Origin: Azolla caroliniana
Lineage: Eukaryota; Polypodiophyta
DNA length: 64,000 bases
Assembly: GCA_043228905.1 (NCBI GenBank)
Contig: JBHGNT010000001.1
Coordinates: 9,548,001-9,612,000 of the forward strand
Direction: 5' to 3'
The notes beneath the pieces are model-generated. The model saw only the letters and a list, made by a program, of their open reading frames with translations. It ran no database searches and was not told where the DNA came from. Numbering within the stretch: the first letter of the stretch is position 1; each line of letters opens with the position of its first letter. The position numbers and the translations under genes are program-made. Of the stretch, positions 34,550 through 46,570 are shown piece after piece.

Positions 34550-35900
34550 CAAATGGGTAGACAAAATGGTGAAGAATGGGATCATGTGTCGATTCTTAAG
34601 AAGCACCCCAAAGGTATGCATGTGATGCAATGCAATATTGCAACCATACTTATGTTGGTGGTCCATAACGGATTAGAGTCCACTTATTGGGATTGAGAGG
34701 ACAAGGTGCAGAGAAATGTAAATATGCAAGTAATGATGTAAAACAACAAATCAAGAGATTAATGGGAATTGCAAGTGAGGAAGTTTTTCAAATGTTGATG
34801 CACCTATTCCAAATGAAATCAAAGTATTAATTCTACATCTATTTCTAAAAATGAAATGCATAATGTATCTCAACCTCAAGCATATAGTGAAACAAGGAAA
34901 AAAATAAAATTAAATGCAAGTGGTTCCTTACAGATGTCATGGAATATGCAATTAAGGAAAAATGTGGAAGAGGCTCTTGCAAGGTTCTTTTATGCTGAAG
35001 ATATTCCACATGGAAAAGTAGAAAGTTCATTTTCCCATGATGTGCTTAAGGCTGTTGTACAAGTTGAACCTTCTTTTAAACCACCTTTTGCATATCAATT
35101 GCGCAATAAGTATTTGAATGCAAAAATTGAAAATGTCGAACTCGATTTATCACAAATGAAAAAATATTGGAAAACACATAGATGCACAATAGTTAGTGAT
35201 GGTTGGACTAATAGTAGAAATAAACCAACTATTAACGTTATGGCATCATCTATGTATGGCTCAATATTTTTGAAATCAGTGGACACAAGTGGTCATGTTA
35301 AGATAGGAGAATACATTTTTAACATTTTAAATGATGCTATTCTCGAAGTTGGACCATTGAACGTAGTGCAAGTTTGTATGGATAACGCTTCTAATTGTGT
35401 GGTGGCAGGGGAGATGATAAAAAAAGAATGGCTATCAATTTTCTATATTGGATGCACATGACATTGTGTAGATTTTTTTTTGAGGATATAGCCAAATTGG
35501 CTTGGATTGATAATATTTTGCAATCGGCTATGAAGTTTACTATTTTCATAACTAGAAAACAAAATGTTTTGGCAATCTTTCGAAGTTTTAGTGAGAAAGA
35601 ATTGCTTAAACCTTCTAATACAAGGTTTGCATATAGTTTTATTGTTCTTTAGAATTTGATAGATGAGAGAGTATATGGTGGTTTGAGAAGAATGATACTC
35701 AGTGAATAATGGGCAAATCGAAGGGATCTAAAACAAAGAAGGTTGAGGAGATAGTTACAATTATTTTGATGCTAGATTTTGGTCAGATGTGAAGCTGATA
35801 GTCACATTATGCAGGCCAATTTTGAAATTACTTCGTTTAGCAGATAGGGAGGGTGCTACTATTGAATTGATTTATGATCTTACGTAACAAATGATGGAGC
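34550..35900 (+). pseudogene. hAT-like transposase relic (BED finger, DUF659)
   Basis: N-terminal BED-type zinc finger remnant: EEWDHVSILKKHPKGM and a YCNHTY segment in a shifted frame (about 34,575-34,740). A longer open frame, 34,856-35,461, follows with SFSHDVLKAVVQVEPSFKPP and a DUF659 core: CTIVSDGWTNSRNKPTINV (about 35,185), SIFLKSVDTSGHVKIGE and VVQVCMDNASNCVVAG (about 35,360-35,410). It continues in other frames to about 35,880 (FFEDIAKLAWIDNILQSA; NTRFAYSFIVL). This order is typical of plant hAT-derived DUF659 proteins. The C-terminal dimerisation domain and terminal inverted repeats were not found. It could be a dead transposon or a decayed domesticated gene. Confidence 0.78.
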
Positions 35901-36174
35901 TGCCTGCGAGCCCAAGAAGTTTGGACAATGAGCTTAAGAATCTTGGCTCGGTACGGGGTTGATGTTCATGTATCGAGCACAACAACTATTTGGTTGGCTA
36001 GTGTCAGAGTTAGATCCTAATGTAAGCATGAGGTAAGGATAAAATATATAGAAAAATAAGAGAGGGGAGAGAAAGAAGGGTGCCAATCCACCCAACCACC
36101 CCCGAGTGAAGGGATTGAGACAGACTTGAGCCTTGATCAGCGTCCCATACCACTGTTGGGGCGTCGAGACGACT
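35901..36174. other. Unassigned junction sequence
   Basis: No gene recognised. A CCATACCACTGTTGGGG sequence near 36,150 faintly resembles an LTR/primer-site boundary on the minus strand, but no partner LTR was seen. Confidence 0.35.
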
Positions 36175-36442
36175 ATGTCGACATTATCAAGTGCTAGAGT
36201 AGACGTGCTTTGTAGATTCTCTCTTCTCCACTTTCTACTTGTGCCTTCAACATCCTTAACCATCTCTAAAGAGTACTTCCCAGTAAATGCATCTTTGGAC
36301 ATGATACCAATGAATTATAATAGACTTCACTTGATTGCCTTCATCATCCTTAATAATTTCAATGATTTTGGCAATCCGGAAGGGATGACCCAACTTATCA
36401 CCCCCAACTAATTTTGCAACCAACATACCAACTTGTAGCTCA
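36175..36442 (-). pseudogene. DUF7869-like gene, C-terminal part beyond copia-4
   Basis: Minus-strand sequence reads HELQVGMLVAKLVGGDKLGH and FRIAKIIEIIKD, then a frameshift into EMVKDVEGTSRKWRRENLQ and LALDNVDIVV. If copia-4 and one copy of its GCTCA target duplication are discounted, the frame RWQGNLHELQVGM runs from 41,7xx across the insertion point. It is therefore the 3' end of the gene at 41,734-43,816. The conserved hydrophobic pattern (GMLVAK..., FRIAKIIEI) suggests a small beta-rich domain that I cannot name. Confidence 0.6.
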
Positions 36443-37075
36443 TGTTGGAAGACAGGTCCCCCCGGATGGGAAGGGAGAAGAACAGTGCCCGAAACCGGAT
36501 GACGAGTACCCGGCTACGGAGAGCCAGATGGTGCAGACCCGGTGAGAACCGGATGAGGAGTACCCGGCTACGGAGAGCCGGATGGTGCAGACCCGGTGAG
36601 GAGTGCTCACCGGATGAAGAGACATATTCGTAAATATGTTTCGGAGAGTCCATCATGGCTATATTTGTAAATAGCCGAAAAGTCATATTAGTATAAATAT
36701 GACTTAGGGCAAACTTTTAAAAAAAGGTTGTTATTCTTGTTGGTGCAAGAAGAGAGAGAGTGTGTAACTGTGTACAAAGAGAGAGAGAGAGAGAGAGAGA
36801 ACGAGGTCGTTGCCTCTGTTGAAACCGCCGCCTGTGGCGAAGATCGTGAGCACGAGGTCGTTGCCTCCGTGAACTCACTGTTGTACATTCTAACATAGTG
36901 ATAGTTTGCAGCCTGTGGGCTGCCGTGGTTTTTTCCCTAGTTTGGGTTTTTCCACGTAAACATCATGTCTACTCTTTTCTTCACTGTGTCGTGCATTTAT
37001 CTCCCGTTTTCTGTGTATGATTCTAAGCTCGGTTGTGGCCGAGTGTTGCGTATACGGAGCGTGCAGTTCCTGTCA
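36443..37075 (+). repeat. Copia-4 5' LTR (633 bp)
   Basis: Starts TGTTGGAAGACAGG, ends TGCAGTTCCTGTCA. It contains two units of a 54-bp tandem repeat (about 36,489-36,597; CGGATGAGGAGTACCCGGCT core) and a GA microsatellite (36,777-36,800). Confidence 0.92.
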
Positions 37076-37104
37076 AGTGGTATCAGAGCAAAACGACACA
37101 AAAA

Positions 37105-37905
37105 ATGAACGATTCGTTGGGAGGCATGTTCAAGCTCACCGGCTCCAACTATTCGGTGTGGAAGTCGAAGATGAGGGACATGCTCGTGGTTAAAAACCTC
37201 TGGCTACCGGTTCAATTCGGGGACAAGAGACCGGACAAAATCGACGCCGCGATATGGGAGGTGATGCACATGAAGACAACGGCGTACATACGGTGCTTCA
37301 TCGACATGAGCCTGTACAACAACTTCAATGAAGAGAGCAAGGCTCATGAGCTCTGGGAGAAGATCGGCATAATGTTTCAAAACAAAAATGATGTTAATCA
37401 GCTTTCGGTATTCCGGAAGCTAGTAAGACTCCAGTACCAAGATGGCTCCAGCATGGCGGAGCACATCATTGGAAGTACCTCTCACCGACGAGGTACTAGC
37501 GCTACTCCTGCTCGGTTCCCTCCCGGATAGCTCGGAGACGTTGGTTGTCACTTTGGACAACGATGGGCCGGAAGGGAAACGGTTATCCCTAGCAAGAGTA
37601 AAGTCGAGCTTGCTAGATGAGGAGGCGCGTCGGAAAGATAAAGATACGAGCTCCGACTCCAAAGCGCTCCTTAACGAATCGGAACGTGGAAAACAAAGTA
37701 GGGGACACGGTCAAAGTCAAGGGGGAGACCTACTTGCTTCTATTGCGGCAAGCCGGGATACTTCCAGAAGAACTGTCGGCATTTCCGAAAGGACAAGGAA
37801 ACCGACGGTACCGATTCGAAGCGGATACCGGACCGAAACGGTAAAGACCGGAGGGGAATGGACCGGAAGGGGACGACGGCAATCGCGGCAAGTGAAGAAG
37901 AGTTA
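37105..37905 (+). pseudogene. Copia-4 gag
   Basis: Starts MNDSLGGMFKLTGSNYSVWK, then WLPVQFGDKRPDK and AHELWEKIGIMFQNKND. The frame shifts near 37,470 into LLLGSLPDSSETLVVTLDND, and again so that the zinc knuckle CFYCGKPGYFQKNC (about 37,729-37,770) is read in a third frame. It would form the particle coat and bind element RNA. Two shifts destroy it. Confidence 0.88.
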
Positions 37906-39220
37906 ATGCTCATCACCGAGGAGAGTGAGATAAACCTTGCCGGCGACGAGATGACCTAGGTGGTAGACTCCGGAGCGTCGTTCCACCTTACCCCGGACCG
38001 GAAATGCTTCTCATTCTACTCAGCCTGTGATCACGGCTGTGTCCGGATGGGGAATGAAGGTACATGCCGAATTGTCGGCATAGGAGACGTGTGGTTGACA
38101 ACACCAACCGGATGCAAGTTGCTGCTGAAGGATGTCCGACACGTTCCGGAGGTTTGTCTAAACCTGATATCAACCGGTCGGCTAGATGATGAAGGCTACA
38201 CGGGTAGCATCCGGAACGGTGTCATGAAGTTCAGCAAATGGAGCCTGATTGTGGCTCGGGCCCGGAAGGTCAACACACTGTACCTGATGAATGCCCGGTT
38301 ATGTCCGGAAGAAGTGAACGTGGCATCTGACACTGCCGGTGAGTTGTGGCACAAGAGGCTATGTCATATGAGCGAGAACGGGATGAAGAGGCTTGCAGAC
38401 GACAACCTCATTCTAGTGAAGAACGTGCACTTGGAGAAGTGCACTGATGAGATGTAATGCACCACTGGAGTTGGTGCATATGGATGTGTGTCAAGTAGAC
38501 ACGAAGTCATATGCCGGAGCACAGCACTTTGTGACGTTCATAGATGACCACAGCCGGAAGTTGTGGGCCACACCGTTGAAGACGAAGGATCAGGTGCTAT
38601 CCATCTTCAAAGAGCTCCACGTGAGAGTGGAAAGAGAAACCGGTCAGAAGCTGAAGGCGGTTCGAGCAAATAACGGAGGAGAATACCGGGGGTAGTTCGA
38701 GGAGTACTGCCGCTCAAAGGGAATCCGGCACGAATTTACCGTGCCGAAGACGCCAGAACTAAACGGACTGGCCGAGAGGATGAACCGGACCATAATGGAG
38801 AGGGTCCGGAGTATGCTAGCACATGCAAAACTACCCAAGAAGTTTTGGGCTGAGGCATTGTCGACGGCGACATATGTGATAAATAGATCACCCTTAGTAC
38901 CCTTGGACGGAGACACGCCACAGAGAGTATGGACCGGTAAGGAAGTATCCTACTGGCATCTGAAGGTGTTCGGGTGTCTTGCGTACGTGCATGTAGGTAA
39001 GGACCAGAGAGGAAAGTTAGATCCAAAGACCCGGCCATGCATATTCCTCGGTTACGATGACGATGAGTTTGGCTACCGAGTGTGGGACCTGGTTGACAAG
39101 AAGGTATTCCGGAGTCGAGATATTATCTTCATGGAGGACAAGACGCTCGCCGATTGGGAGTCGGAGAAGAAGATAATGAACTCCGAGTCGACCGGTAAGG
39201 ATCGACTCTACGATGAGTAG
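37906..39220 (+). pseudogene. Copia-4 protease and integrase
   Basis: Protease active site VVDSGASFHLTPDR (about 37,961). GAG-pre-integrase LWHKRLCHMSENGMKRLAD (about 38,345). The HHCC finger is truncated: after LEKCTD the sequence jumps near 38,450 to LELVHMDVCQVD. The catalytic core shows FVTFIDDHSRKLW and NGGEYRG, then a TAG stop at 38,693, then EFTVPKTPELNGLAERMNRT, FWAEALSTATYVINRSP and IFLGYDDDEFGYRVW to a stop at 39,218. It cuts and joins element DNA in intact relatives; here it is broken. Confidence 0.88.
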
Positions 39221-39479
39221 ACCCAACCGGCAAGCGACCGGTTAGCACTCGAGGGGCCAGCCGGTTACGGTGAGGATACTGAACATGCCAAAGAAGAAGT
39301 GGAGGAAGCTGAAACCGGAACCGGCCAAGACCCCGAATTGGATTCGGATGAAGAGCAACTGGAGGAGCCGGTTACCGAAGGCCGAAGACGGGGATATCCT
39401 CTCAGAGAGAGAAGGCTGCCCTAGAGATTTCCGGATGCAGAGCATGTTCTGCTGACCGATGAGGGGGAGCCGGAAAGCT

Positions 39480-40985
39480 TCGAAGAAGCGAAGGATGACA
39501 CCCATACCCACAAATGGTTAAGTGCCATGCAGGATGAGATGGATTCCCTGCATGAGAACCATACATACGAATTGGTGGAGTTGCTGAAAGGAAAGCGGGC
39601 ACTCCGAAACAAGTGGGTGTACAAGTTGAAACCGGGAGATGCCGGCAACCCCCGAGATACAAAGCTAGGATCGTGGTGAAGGGGTTCCAGCAGAAAAAGG
39701 GCGTGGACTTTGACGAGATATTTGCCCTGGTAGTAAAGATGACCTCCATCCAGATGGTGCTGAGTATAGCGGCAAGCATGGACCTCGAGGTAGAACAGCT
39801 GGACGTGAAGACGGAATTTCTTCACAGCAACCTCGAAGAGGAGATCTACATGCAGCAACCGGAGGGATTTGTGGGAAGGAGCACCTGGTATGCCGGCTGA
39901 AGAAGAGCCTGTACGGACTAAAGCAGGCTCCCCGACAATGGTACCAGAAGTTTGATTCCTTCATGACCGATCAAGGGTACCACAAGACGCAGGCCGATCA
40001 CTGCGTGTTTGTGAAGAAGTTCAAAGGAGGCGACTTCTGTACGTGGACGACATGTTGATCGTCGGACGGGATCAAGCCAAAATACGGATGCTGAAGAAGG
40101 CTCTCAACCGGACCTTCTCAATGAAAGACTTGGGTCCGGCAAGACAGATGCTGGGGATGCATATTATTCGGAACCGGTCAATGAAGCAATTATGGTTGTC
40201 ACAGGAGAAGTACATGACAAAGGTGCTTCAGCAGTTCAACATGTCAGATGCGAAACCGGTCGGATCGACACTTCCGGCAAACTGCAGGCTATCCGGTAAG
40301 CAAAGCCCGAAGACGAAAGCAGAGAAGGTGGATATGATGAAGATTCCATATGCCTCTGTCGTCGGGAGCTTGATGTACGTAATGGTGTGTACCCGATCGG
40401 ATATAGGATACGTAGTCGGAGTGGTGAGCCGGTTTATGAGCAATCCCGGTAAGGAGCACTGGAATGTGGTCAAATGGATACTCCGGTATTTTAACGGCAC
40501 CTCAAATATGTGTCTCCGATTCGGCTCCGGAAAACCTCAACTTGACGGTTTCACCGATTCGGACATGTCGGCTGATGTGGATACCAGCCGGTCTACATCC
40601 GGGTATGTAATGACATATGTAGGGGGAGCTGTCTCGTGGCAATCGAGGCTGCAGAAGACAGTTGCATTGTCAACCACGGAGGCGGAGTACATGGCGGCTG
40701 TGGAAGTCGGCAAGGAAATATTATGGATGAAGGACTTCATCGGAGAGCTCGGTATCTGACAAGATGAATACCGACTCTATTGCGACAGTCAAAGTGCCAT
40801 CCATCTTGCTAAGAATGCGGCCTACCATTCCCGGACGAAGCATATCCAGCGAAGATATCACTGGATCTGGGAAAGAGTAGATGACCAGGAGTTCGCACTA
40901 ACGAAGATCCACACGACCGAGAACGGGTCAGATATGCTGACCAAAGTGCTGATACCCGACAAGCTGGATGCATGCCGAAAGATGA
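39480..40985 (+). pseudogene. Copia-4 reverse transcriptase and RNase H
   Basis: RT begins WLSAMQDEMDSLHENHTYEL (about 39,510), then KWVYKLK, KARIVVKGFQQKKGVDFDEI (about 39,665), LDVKTEFLHSNLEEEIYMQQ, YGLKQAPRQWYQKF (about 39,912), catalytic YVDDMLIVG (about 40,040) and LGMHIIRNRS. RNase H follows: MSNPGKEHWNVVKWILRYF (about 40,435), FTDSDMSADVDTSRSTSGY (about 40,550), STTEAEYMAA (about 40,672) and the tail HTTENGSDMLTKVL. Frameshifts occur near 39,655, 39,895, 40,035 and 40,757. Confidence 0.9.
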
Positions 40986-41027
40986 TCGGACTAGTAAGAC
41001 ACCCCATGCCAGAGTGAAGGGGGAGTT

Positions 41028-41411
41028 TTTTGGAAGACAGGTCCCTTCGGATGGGAAGGGAGAAGAACAGTGCCCGAAACCGGATGACGAGTACCCGGCT
41101 ACGGAGAGCCGGATGGTGCAGACCCAGTGAGAACCGGATGAGGAGTACCCAGCTACGGAGAGTCGGATGGTGCAAACCTGGTGAGAACCGGATGAGGAGT
41201 ACCCGGCTACGGAGAGCCGGATGGTGCAGACCCGGTGAGGAGTGCTCACCGGATGAAGAGACATATTCGTAAATATGTTTCGGAGAGTCCATCATGGCTA
41301 TATTTGTAAATAGCCGAAAAGTCGTATTAGTATAAATATGCCTTAGGGCAAACTTTTAAAAAAAGGTTGTTATTCTTGTTGGTGCAAGAAGAGAGAGTGT
41401 GTGTAACTGTG

Positions 41412-41455
<44 letters not shown>

Positions 41456-41728
41456 AAGGTCGTTGCCTCTGTTGAAACTGCCGCCTGTGGCGAAGATCGT
41501 GAGCACGAGGTCGTTGCCTCCGTGAACTCACTGTTGTACATTCTAACATAGTGATAGTTTGCAGCCTGTGGGCTGCCATGGTTTTTTCCCTAGTTTGGGT
41601 TTTTCCACGTAAACATCCTGTGGACTCTTCTCTTCACTGTGTCGTGCATTTATCTCCCGTTTTCTATGTATGATTCTAAGCTTGGTTGTGGCCGAGCGTT
41701 GCGTATACGGAGCGTGCAGTTCCTGTCA
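41028..41728 (+). repeat. Copia-4 3' LTR (701 bp)
   Basis: Matches the 5' LTR end to end but starts TTTTGGAAGACAGG (second base G to T). It has three rather than two 54-bp units (about 41,074-41,236) and a longer GA run (41,417-41,452). These two differences account for the 68-bp length difference. Confidence 0.92.
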
Positions 41729-41733
41729 GCTCA

Positions 41734-43816
41734 TGTAGATTGCCTTGCCACCTCGCCTATGCAACATGCGATAATCTTGGTCCCGCGTAAATATCTCTTT
41801 GTCTTGGACGAACTAGATTATTCAATTCAAGATTATCTAGTGGTTGTAAAGGAGTCGTGCTCGCCATTTATGGGCCACCAACCACCCATTCCAATTGATT
41901 TTGTTGTGGCCAGTACCCTGCAAAGTGGTTATCTAAAATTTTATGTTGATGATTAAAGAAGAAATCCCACCAATCCACATCATGATCACTAGCATACTTT
42001 TTGGTTCGCTCAATATTTTTCTGTTTTTCCTCAAGGCACTGCATCCAATATATCATTTGCTCTTCAATTGAACTACCAACAACTAATCTTTTATGGTCTT
42101 CATAGGGCATTTTCTCAACACCATAGATTATTGCATTTGGGAAATGCAATAAGAGCCTGCATCCGTCTTGCGGCTCCCATTGTAAAATAGATGAGTATTG
42201 TTTGGCATACCACATGGTTTGGTTGTGACTGACCACACTCTTTTGGATGAGGAAGACGTGGTTAAAACTTAAATTATTAAGCGGAGCAAGAAACCTACAT
42301 CCAGTCCCATCACCATCCAAACAAAAGCATTTGAAAAATCATATACTTCATCTAAATGTTGCACATCTGGCTTGGGGGTATAAGCTTGAACGATCAACCT
42401 TGATAGCATAGGAAGTGTGAAAGCATCACACCTCGCTAATTTCTTGGAGAACCTACTAAACATTTGATCTATGTGATCATGTGTATGACCAACTAGCAAG
42501 AAGTTGACCTTTATTTTTTTTGAAAATACCATTGTCAACTAACATGCTCAAATAACCTAACATAGTTGGCTTCTTGTTTTCTCTCGCCGTGTTGTCAGGT
42601 TGCACGTATAGTACTGGTGGGAGTAAACCTTGCCAAGTCTGGAGAACTCTTTGCATGACTGCCACTATAAGATTAGGGTCATTGTGGATATTTGGATAAG
42701 TTAGGAACACTTGAGGCCTTATTGTTTGACAATACAGAAGACATCCTACTAAGTGCATCTACACTAGGCATTCATTCATCTCCAACATCCTTGGGCAACC
42801 TTCGAAAATGTGCCAAACAAGTTTTCTTCTAATCTATCCCATCTATAACCAAGCAAATATATCTTTCTGGCGATTGACGCGCTTTTTGACGATGGTGCAT
42901 AGCTTTAGATCTTTCCAACGACAGGCTTTCTCGATGTTCTCTCAATAAATTCTTATATTTTGTTTTTTCTTCATCTGTTATCCCACTCTTTGCCATGCTT
43001 TTTAAACTCGTGCATATAGAACAAACATCCATCCGCACCTTGCGGGGTATGACCACATTGTTAAACTTCGATCTCCATAAATGATTAAAATGTCGATATT
43101 GTACGTAAGGTACACTTTCCAATAACATGTCATCCTTATACGCTTGGTATACCTCACGACGAGTGAAGTTATCTAACAAAGGTAACCTTTCAGTGGTGGG
43201 CATAACATCACATTGTTTCGAAAAATATATCTCCATCCATCTAACAGCATGCCGCCCAATTAGACCCTTACATGTAGATTCTGTATTGTTGAAAGGTACC
43301 CACCACCCCTTAAATAATCAATGTTGAATTCTTTGTAGGCTCAACCCGATGCTATAGACAATTTTAAAAGCAACTCGACAACTCTTCATAGTAAATGAGA
43401 GGTAATATTCCACCTGCTAAGAACACGACACTGCCAGATGGTCGTTAACAAGTTCCATATTGACAATCAAGAATGTATCTTGTTCGTCGCCATTGAGAGA
43501 CAAATACTTTTGTCGCAACCCCCGCAAGTTTGCCTTTCCAAATTTTGATAGACAAGCTCCCACAACATACCTTGCATATATCAATTCCAATTTGGCGATC
43601 CGAACATAGAAAATTATATTGTTTAACACTCACTTGTTGAGGAACTCTTCGAAAATTTAGAGGCTTGTTGACACAGTCGTCGTCAACATTCGATAAACTA
43701 GACTCGTCATGATTTGTATCTACTTTAATATTTCTTATTTTACCTAAGTTAAAAGGCTCTATTGAAAAAGTGACGTCGAACTTTGCTCTCGATCGTCGTT
43801 CGACTTTATATAGCAC
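41734..43816 (-). pseudogene. DUF7869-like gene, main part, interrupted by copia-4
   Basis: Minus-strand protein in several frames. N-terminal QVSVKQYNFLCSDRQIGIDIC and KYLSLNGDEQDTFLIVNMEL (about 43,665-43,445). Then REVYQAYKDDMLLESVPYV and FNNVVIPRKVRMDVCSICT (about 43,155-43,015), KARQSPERYICLVIDGID (about 42,885-42,835), RPQVFLTYPNIHNDPNLIV, VLYVQPDNTARENKKP (about 42,610-42,570), and the strongly conserved-looking LLVGHTHDHIDQMFSRFSKK (about 42,500-42,440). The rest is W- and H-rich (EPQDGCRLLLHFPN, DHDVDWWDFFFNHQHKILD). The VGHTHDxIDQxFSRFS block and the DN..EN..P block recall DUF7869 proteins, a transposase-like family of unknown role. I rely on memory for that match. Only a few indels interrupt it, so decay looks recent. 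Confidence 0.62.
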
Positions 43817-44324
43817 CGTTTATTATTAACATGGTTATATTCCTCGATTGAGAATAACGAGTGATCAGACAATTGAAAAGGCTCAATAGAAAATAGAGAA
43901 TTTTTACTCGAGTTTGAGGATATTTTGAGTAAGGCTAACTAAGATCATGGGATTCCAAAATAGGCTCAAGTTTAGTTCTATAATAAGCACCATGTCTAAA
44001 GAGATTTTTTTTAAAAACAAATGTAAATTTTTTTTAGAAATAAAAAAAATAAATAAATAAATAAATAAATTATATAAGGGAAAGTCATCTTCTCATTGTC
44101 ATTATCGTGTTCAAGCAACAAAAGAGCACAAGAGCAAAGACCAACCAAGACTTCCAGTTTTCGCCTCCCTGGTCAAGTCGACACCAATGTCAGCAACATG
44201 AACAAGGGAAAGAAGATTGCTAGGTATATTTTCCGAACTATATTTTTAGATTCTTCAAAGATTCCCAAAAGATTCGTTTTTGTGTTTGTTAATTTCTACG
44301 TCTTGAATTCGATGCTTTCAATAT
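43817..44324. other. No gene recognised; AAAT microsatellite
   Basis: AT-rich sequence with an AAAT run (44,041-44,070). A short plus-strand open stretch (44,096-44,329) has no recognisable features and runs into the duplicated block at 44,325. Confidence 0.45.
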
Positions 44325-44566
44325 ACTAGAATTGGTCACTTTCTTGCTATTTTTTTGCATTTTTCTCAATGTTTTTTTATGTAACATTACATTTAAAAAT
44401 GGGTGATTTTCGCCTACTTTTGTGGAAGTTTACCCCTGTTTTCAGGTTTACGTTGTTTATTTTAAAGATTATTGACATATCATTGTGTTATTACTTGTTT
44501 TTTTCAGTGAATCACAACAAAAGGTCCCATCTGTTAAATTGAAGATTCCTCCCCAACAAAAAACGT
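44325..44566. repeat. Direct duplicate of 10,287-10,533
   Basis: Same noncoding flank as at 10,287-10,533, beginning CAATATACTAGAATTGG in both. It marks the left edge of the second LTR-A locus. Confidence 0.75.
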
Positions 44567-45301
44567 TGTCGTGCCTTTCGGCTTTGGATTGTTGCATGAG
44601 TCGGGTGGGAACCGCCGCGGTTTTGGAATAGGAGGAAGAATTTGAGATGAATCTAGTTATGAATAGATTTTAAGAAAGAGATATAAAAACCTCGTGAATC
44701 CCACGAGTACAATTTATTTTATTAGATTAATCAATATTAAGATAAGAATATGAATTTGGATTGAAAGAGAAGAATATAGAAACCTCATGAATCCCACGAA
44801 TATAATTTATTAATTGGTGTTTTTAGAGATATATCCAATTTCCAAAAGATTTCACACTTATTACATTGTGCTCCCCATCCTTATATAGTGATGAGAGAGT
44901 CTTGGCAATCCATGTTTTTTTCTCTAATTATGCCCTCCATGTTTTCTCTATCAATAGACTATATGCTTTCTCTAACATGCTTTTTCTAAAGTCATGTGTT
45001 TTTTATCGACTATAGTGTTCATGCACGCTAGATGTGCATGTGTAGCTTTTTCTTTTATCATGCGTTTTCCTAAAGTTTATCCTAGTGTGAACTTACCTTT
45101 CTATGTGGGACATCTACTTTTTAACACTAATGATATGTTAGTATAATGGTAAGGCTTTGCATTATTAATATGGAGGTGCAAGGTTTGAATCTTGCCCTAT
45201 ACATGTAATATATATTTTGATATTTTCGTCGTTTTCTTCATATTTATTAAATCGGTTACTTGATACGTTTTTTCACGTAGTGTACGAAATACACTACGAC
45301 A
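44567..45301 (-). repeat. LTR-A2 (735 bp)
   Basis: Near-identical to LTR-A1 at 10,534-11,271, with ends TGTCGTGCCTTTCGG and ACACTACGACA. It carries the same tRNA-like segment (45,126-45,200: AGTATAATGGTAAGG and GGTTTGAATC). It is read as the 3' LTR of a minus-strand element by analogy. Confidence 0.6.
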
Positions 45302-45496
45302 CTTGCCCCCTCCGAACCCGCATATCCTCCGGTATGTGCCGAAATTGCCGGTGCTCGTAATTCTCCTTTACTTGTAGTACCCTCTATTTCTCTTGCTATG
45401 TCGACTTTGTCCCTCCATTTTGAACACATCCATTCTTTCCACCCGAACCATTGTCTCCATCCGATCCACCATATTCTTCGTTCACTCTTTGCATGG
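45302..45496 (-). mobile_element. LTR-A element internal fragment, left of the inserted transposon
   Basis: Equivalent to 11,272-11,473. The open minus-strand segment has GWKEWMCSKWRDKVDIAREI and a purine tract near the LTR. It continues at 47,763 after the inserted element. Confidence 0.55.
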
Positions 45497-46217
45497 CAAC
45501 ACCGGGTCATTTGAAACAGGTAATATGTCGTATTCTCTTTTGGCATAGTTGGCCAGATGTAGAAAAGTACCCTATTTTAGCCCGATATCGAAAATATACG
45601 ATGCATGCGTACCCCTTTTGCGACTTGATGGTTAAATATAGAACAAAAAAAACCTAGCAATTACTAAATTGTATATGTGTCCACATTCGTGTCAATTTGC
45701 ATATCATGGAGCACAATTGAAGACTTGGTTCAATATAAAGTTCTAAAATTGGTATCCATATTCAAATTGTAGAGTAAAACTACATAAACCGCAATTATAA
45801 ATATGTGGTTTTGGGTTTAGGAATAAAGTAGTACCCCACTTGTTGGACGGGTATATCGATAGTTTCATTGTATAATGTCATATAGTTCATGACAATGTAA
45901 TTGGTAAGAGTAACAACTACGTACGACATTCATTTATATTATGTGGAACCAGTAGACTTGAACCGTAGGTAACTAAAAACCTCTTATTATCAAAACATTC
46001 GCCTTTTCATATACAGTCATGCTAACGGAAATGAGAAATTACAATATCATGTTAATATCTCAAACTGAAGAAGAGCATGGTGACCAATTATATGTAAATA
46101 CAAACTACGGTTCCAATAATGATTAAAATGGGAAATTATGAACAGGTGAATTTAATTAAACGATAAACAATTATAGATGTTCTCATATACAAATATAATA
46201 TGAAGTGATGGTGAACA

Positions 46218-46570
46218 TTATGCCTCAAAATCCCCGTCCAATTTTGCTGTTATCAATAACAGCACCCCATCCTCCTCGACATAGGAGAGACACCATTCAA
46301 GTTCGGGGTAATCCATATATTTCCCCTCAACCGTTTTCTCCTCTTGTGTACTACCTTTGTTTATTTTGGTAGTAGCCACAGATGACTTGGATCCTCCTTC
46401 CCCCGTTGAGTCAAATAAAATCTTTTTACTCGTGTCCTTGATGAAGGAGCCAGAATCTCGTTTTGTCGGAGATCGAATCTTCAATCTAAATGAAGGAACT
46501 TTTTGTCTGGGTTCACTGAAATTAAAAACGTTGGTGAAAACATAGAATAAACGTACAATTTTATCTAAAT
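46218..46570 (-). pseudogene. Fragment related to the ParB-like gene at 55.5 kb
   Basis: An open minus-strand stretch: a basic, serine-rich region (KIRSPTKRDSGSFIKDTSKK) and then YPELEWCLSYVEEDGVLLLI near 46,300-46,240. The last part parallels YPHVEWTLIYTQDEGNLLLI at about 55,588-55,645. It is therefore an N-terminal piece of that family carried inside a transposon. It ends at a stop at 46,218. Confidence 0.5.

Larger units (their letters stand above)
36443..41728 (+). mobile_element. Copia-4, complete Ty1/copia element with target duplication
   Basis: Two LTRs (36,443-37,075 and 41,028-41,728) flank a full gag-pol layout. The 5-bp target duplication GCTCA lies at 36,438-36,442 and 41,729-41,733. 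Primer site TGGTATCAGAGC is at 37,078-37,089; a purine tract GTGAAGGGGGAG (41,014-41,025) precedes the 3' LTR. The order gag, protease, integrase, RT, RNase H is that of Ty1/copia. Frameshifts and stops in every part make it non-autonomous. It is nested in the minus-strand DUF7869-like gene. GC content and codon use are higher in G/C than in copia-1, indicating a different lineage. Confidence 0.95.

Noticed and set aside
36140-36165. Additional copia LTR/primer-site boundary
   Set aside because: TGGTATGGGACGC only partly matches the primer site and no second LTR or internal region was found.
36408-36686. Repetitive protein with CTIRLSVAGYSSSG units (also 40,809-41,295)
   Set aside because: Produced by reading the 54-bp tandem repeat of the copia-4 LTR on the wrong strand.
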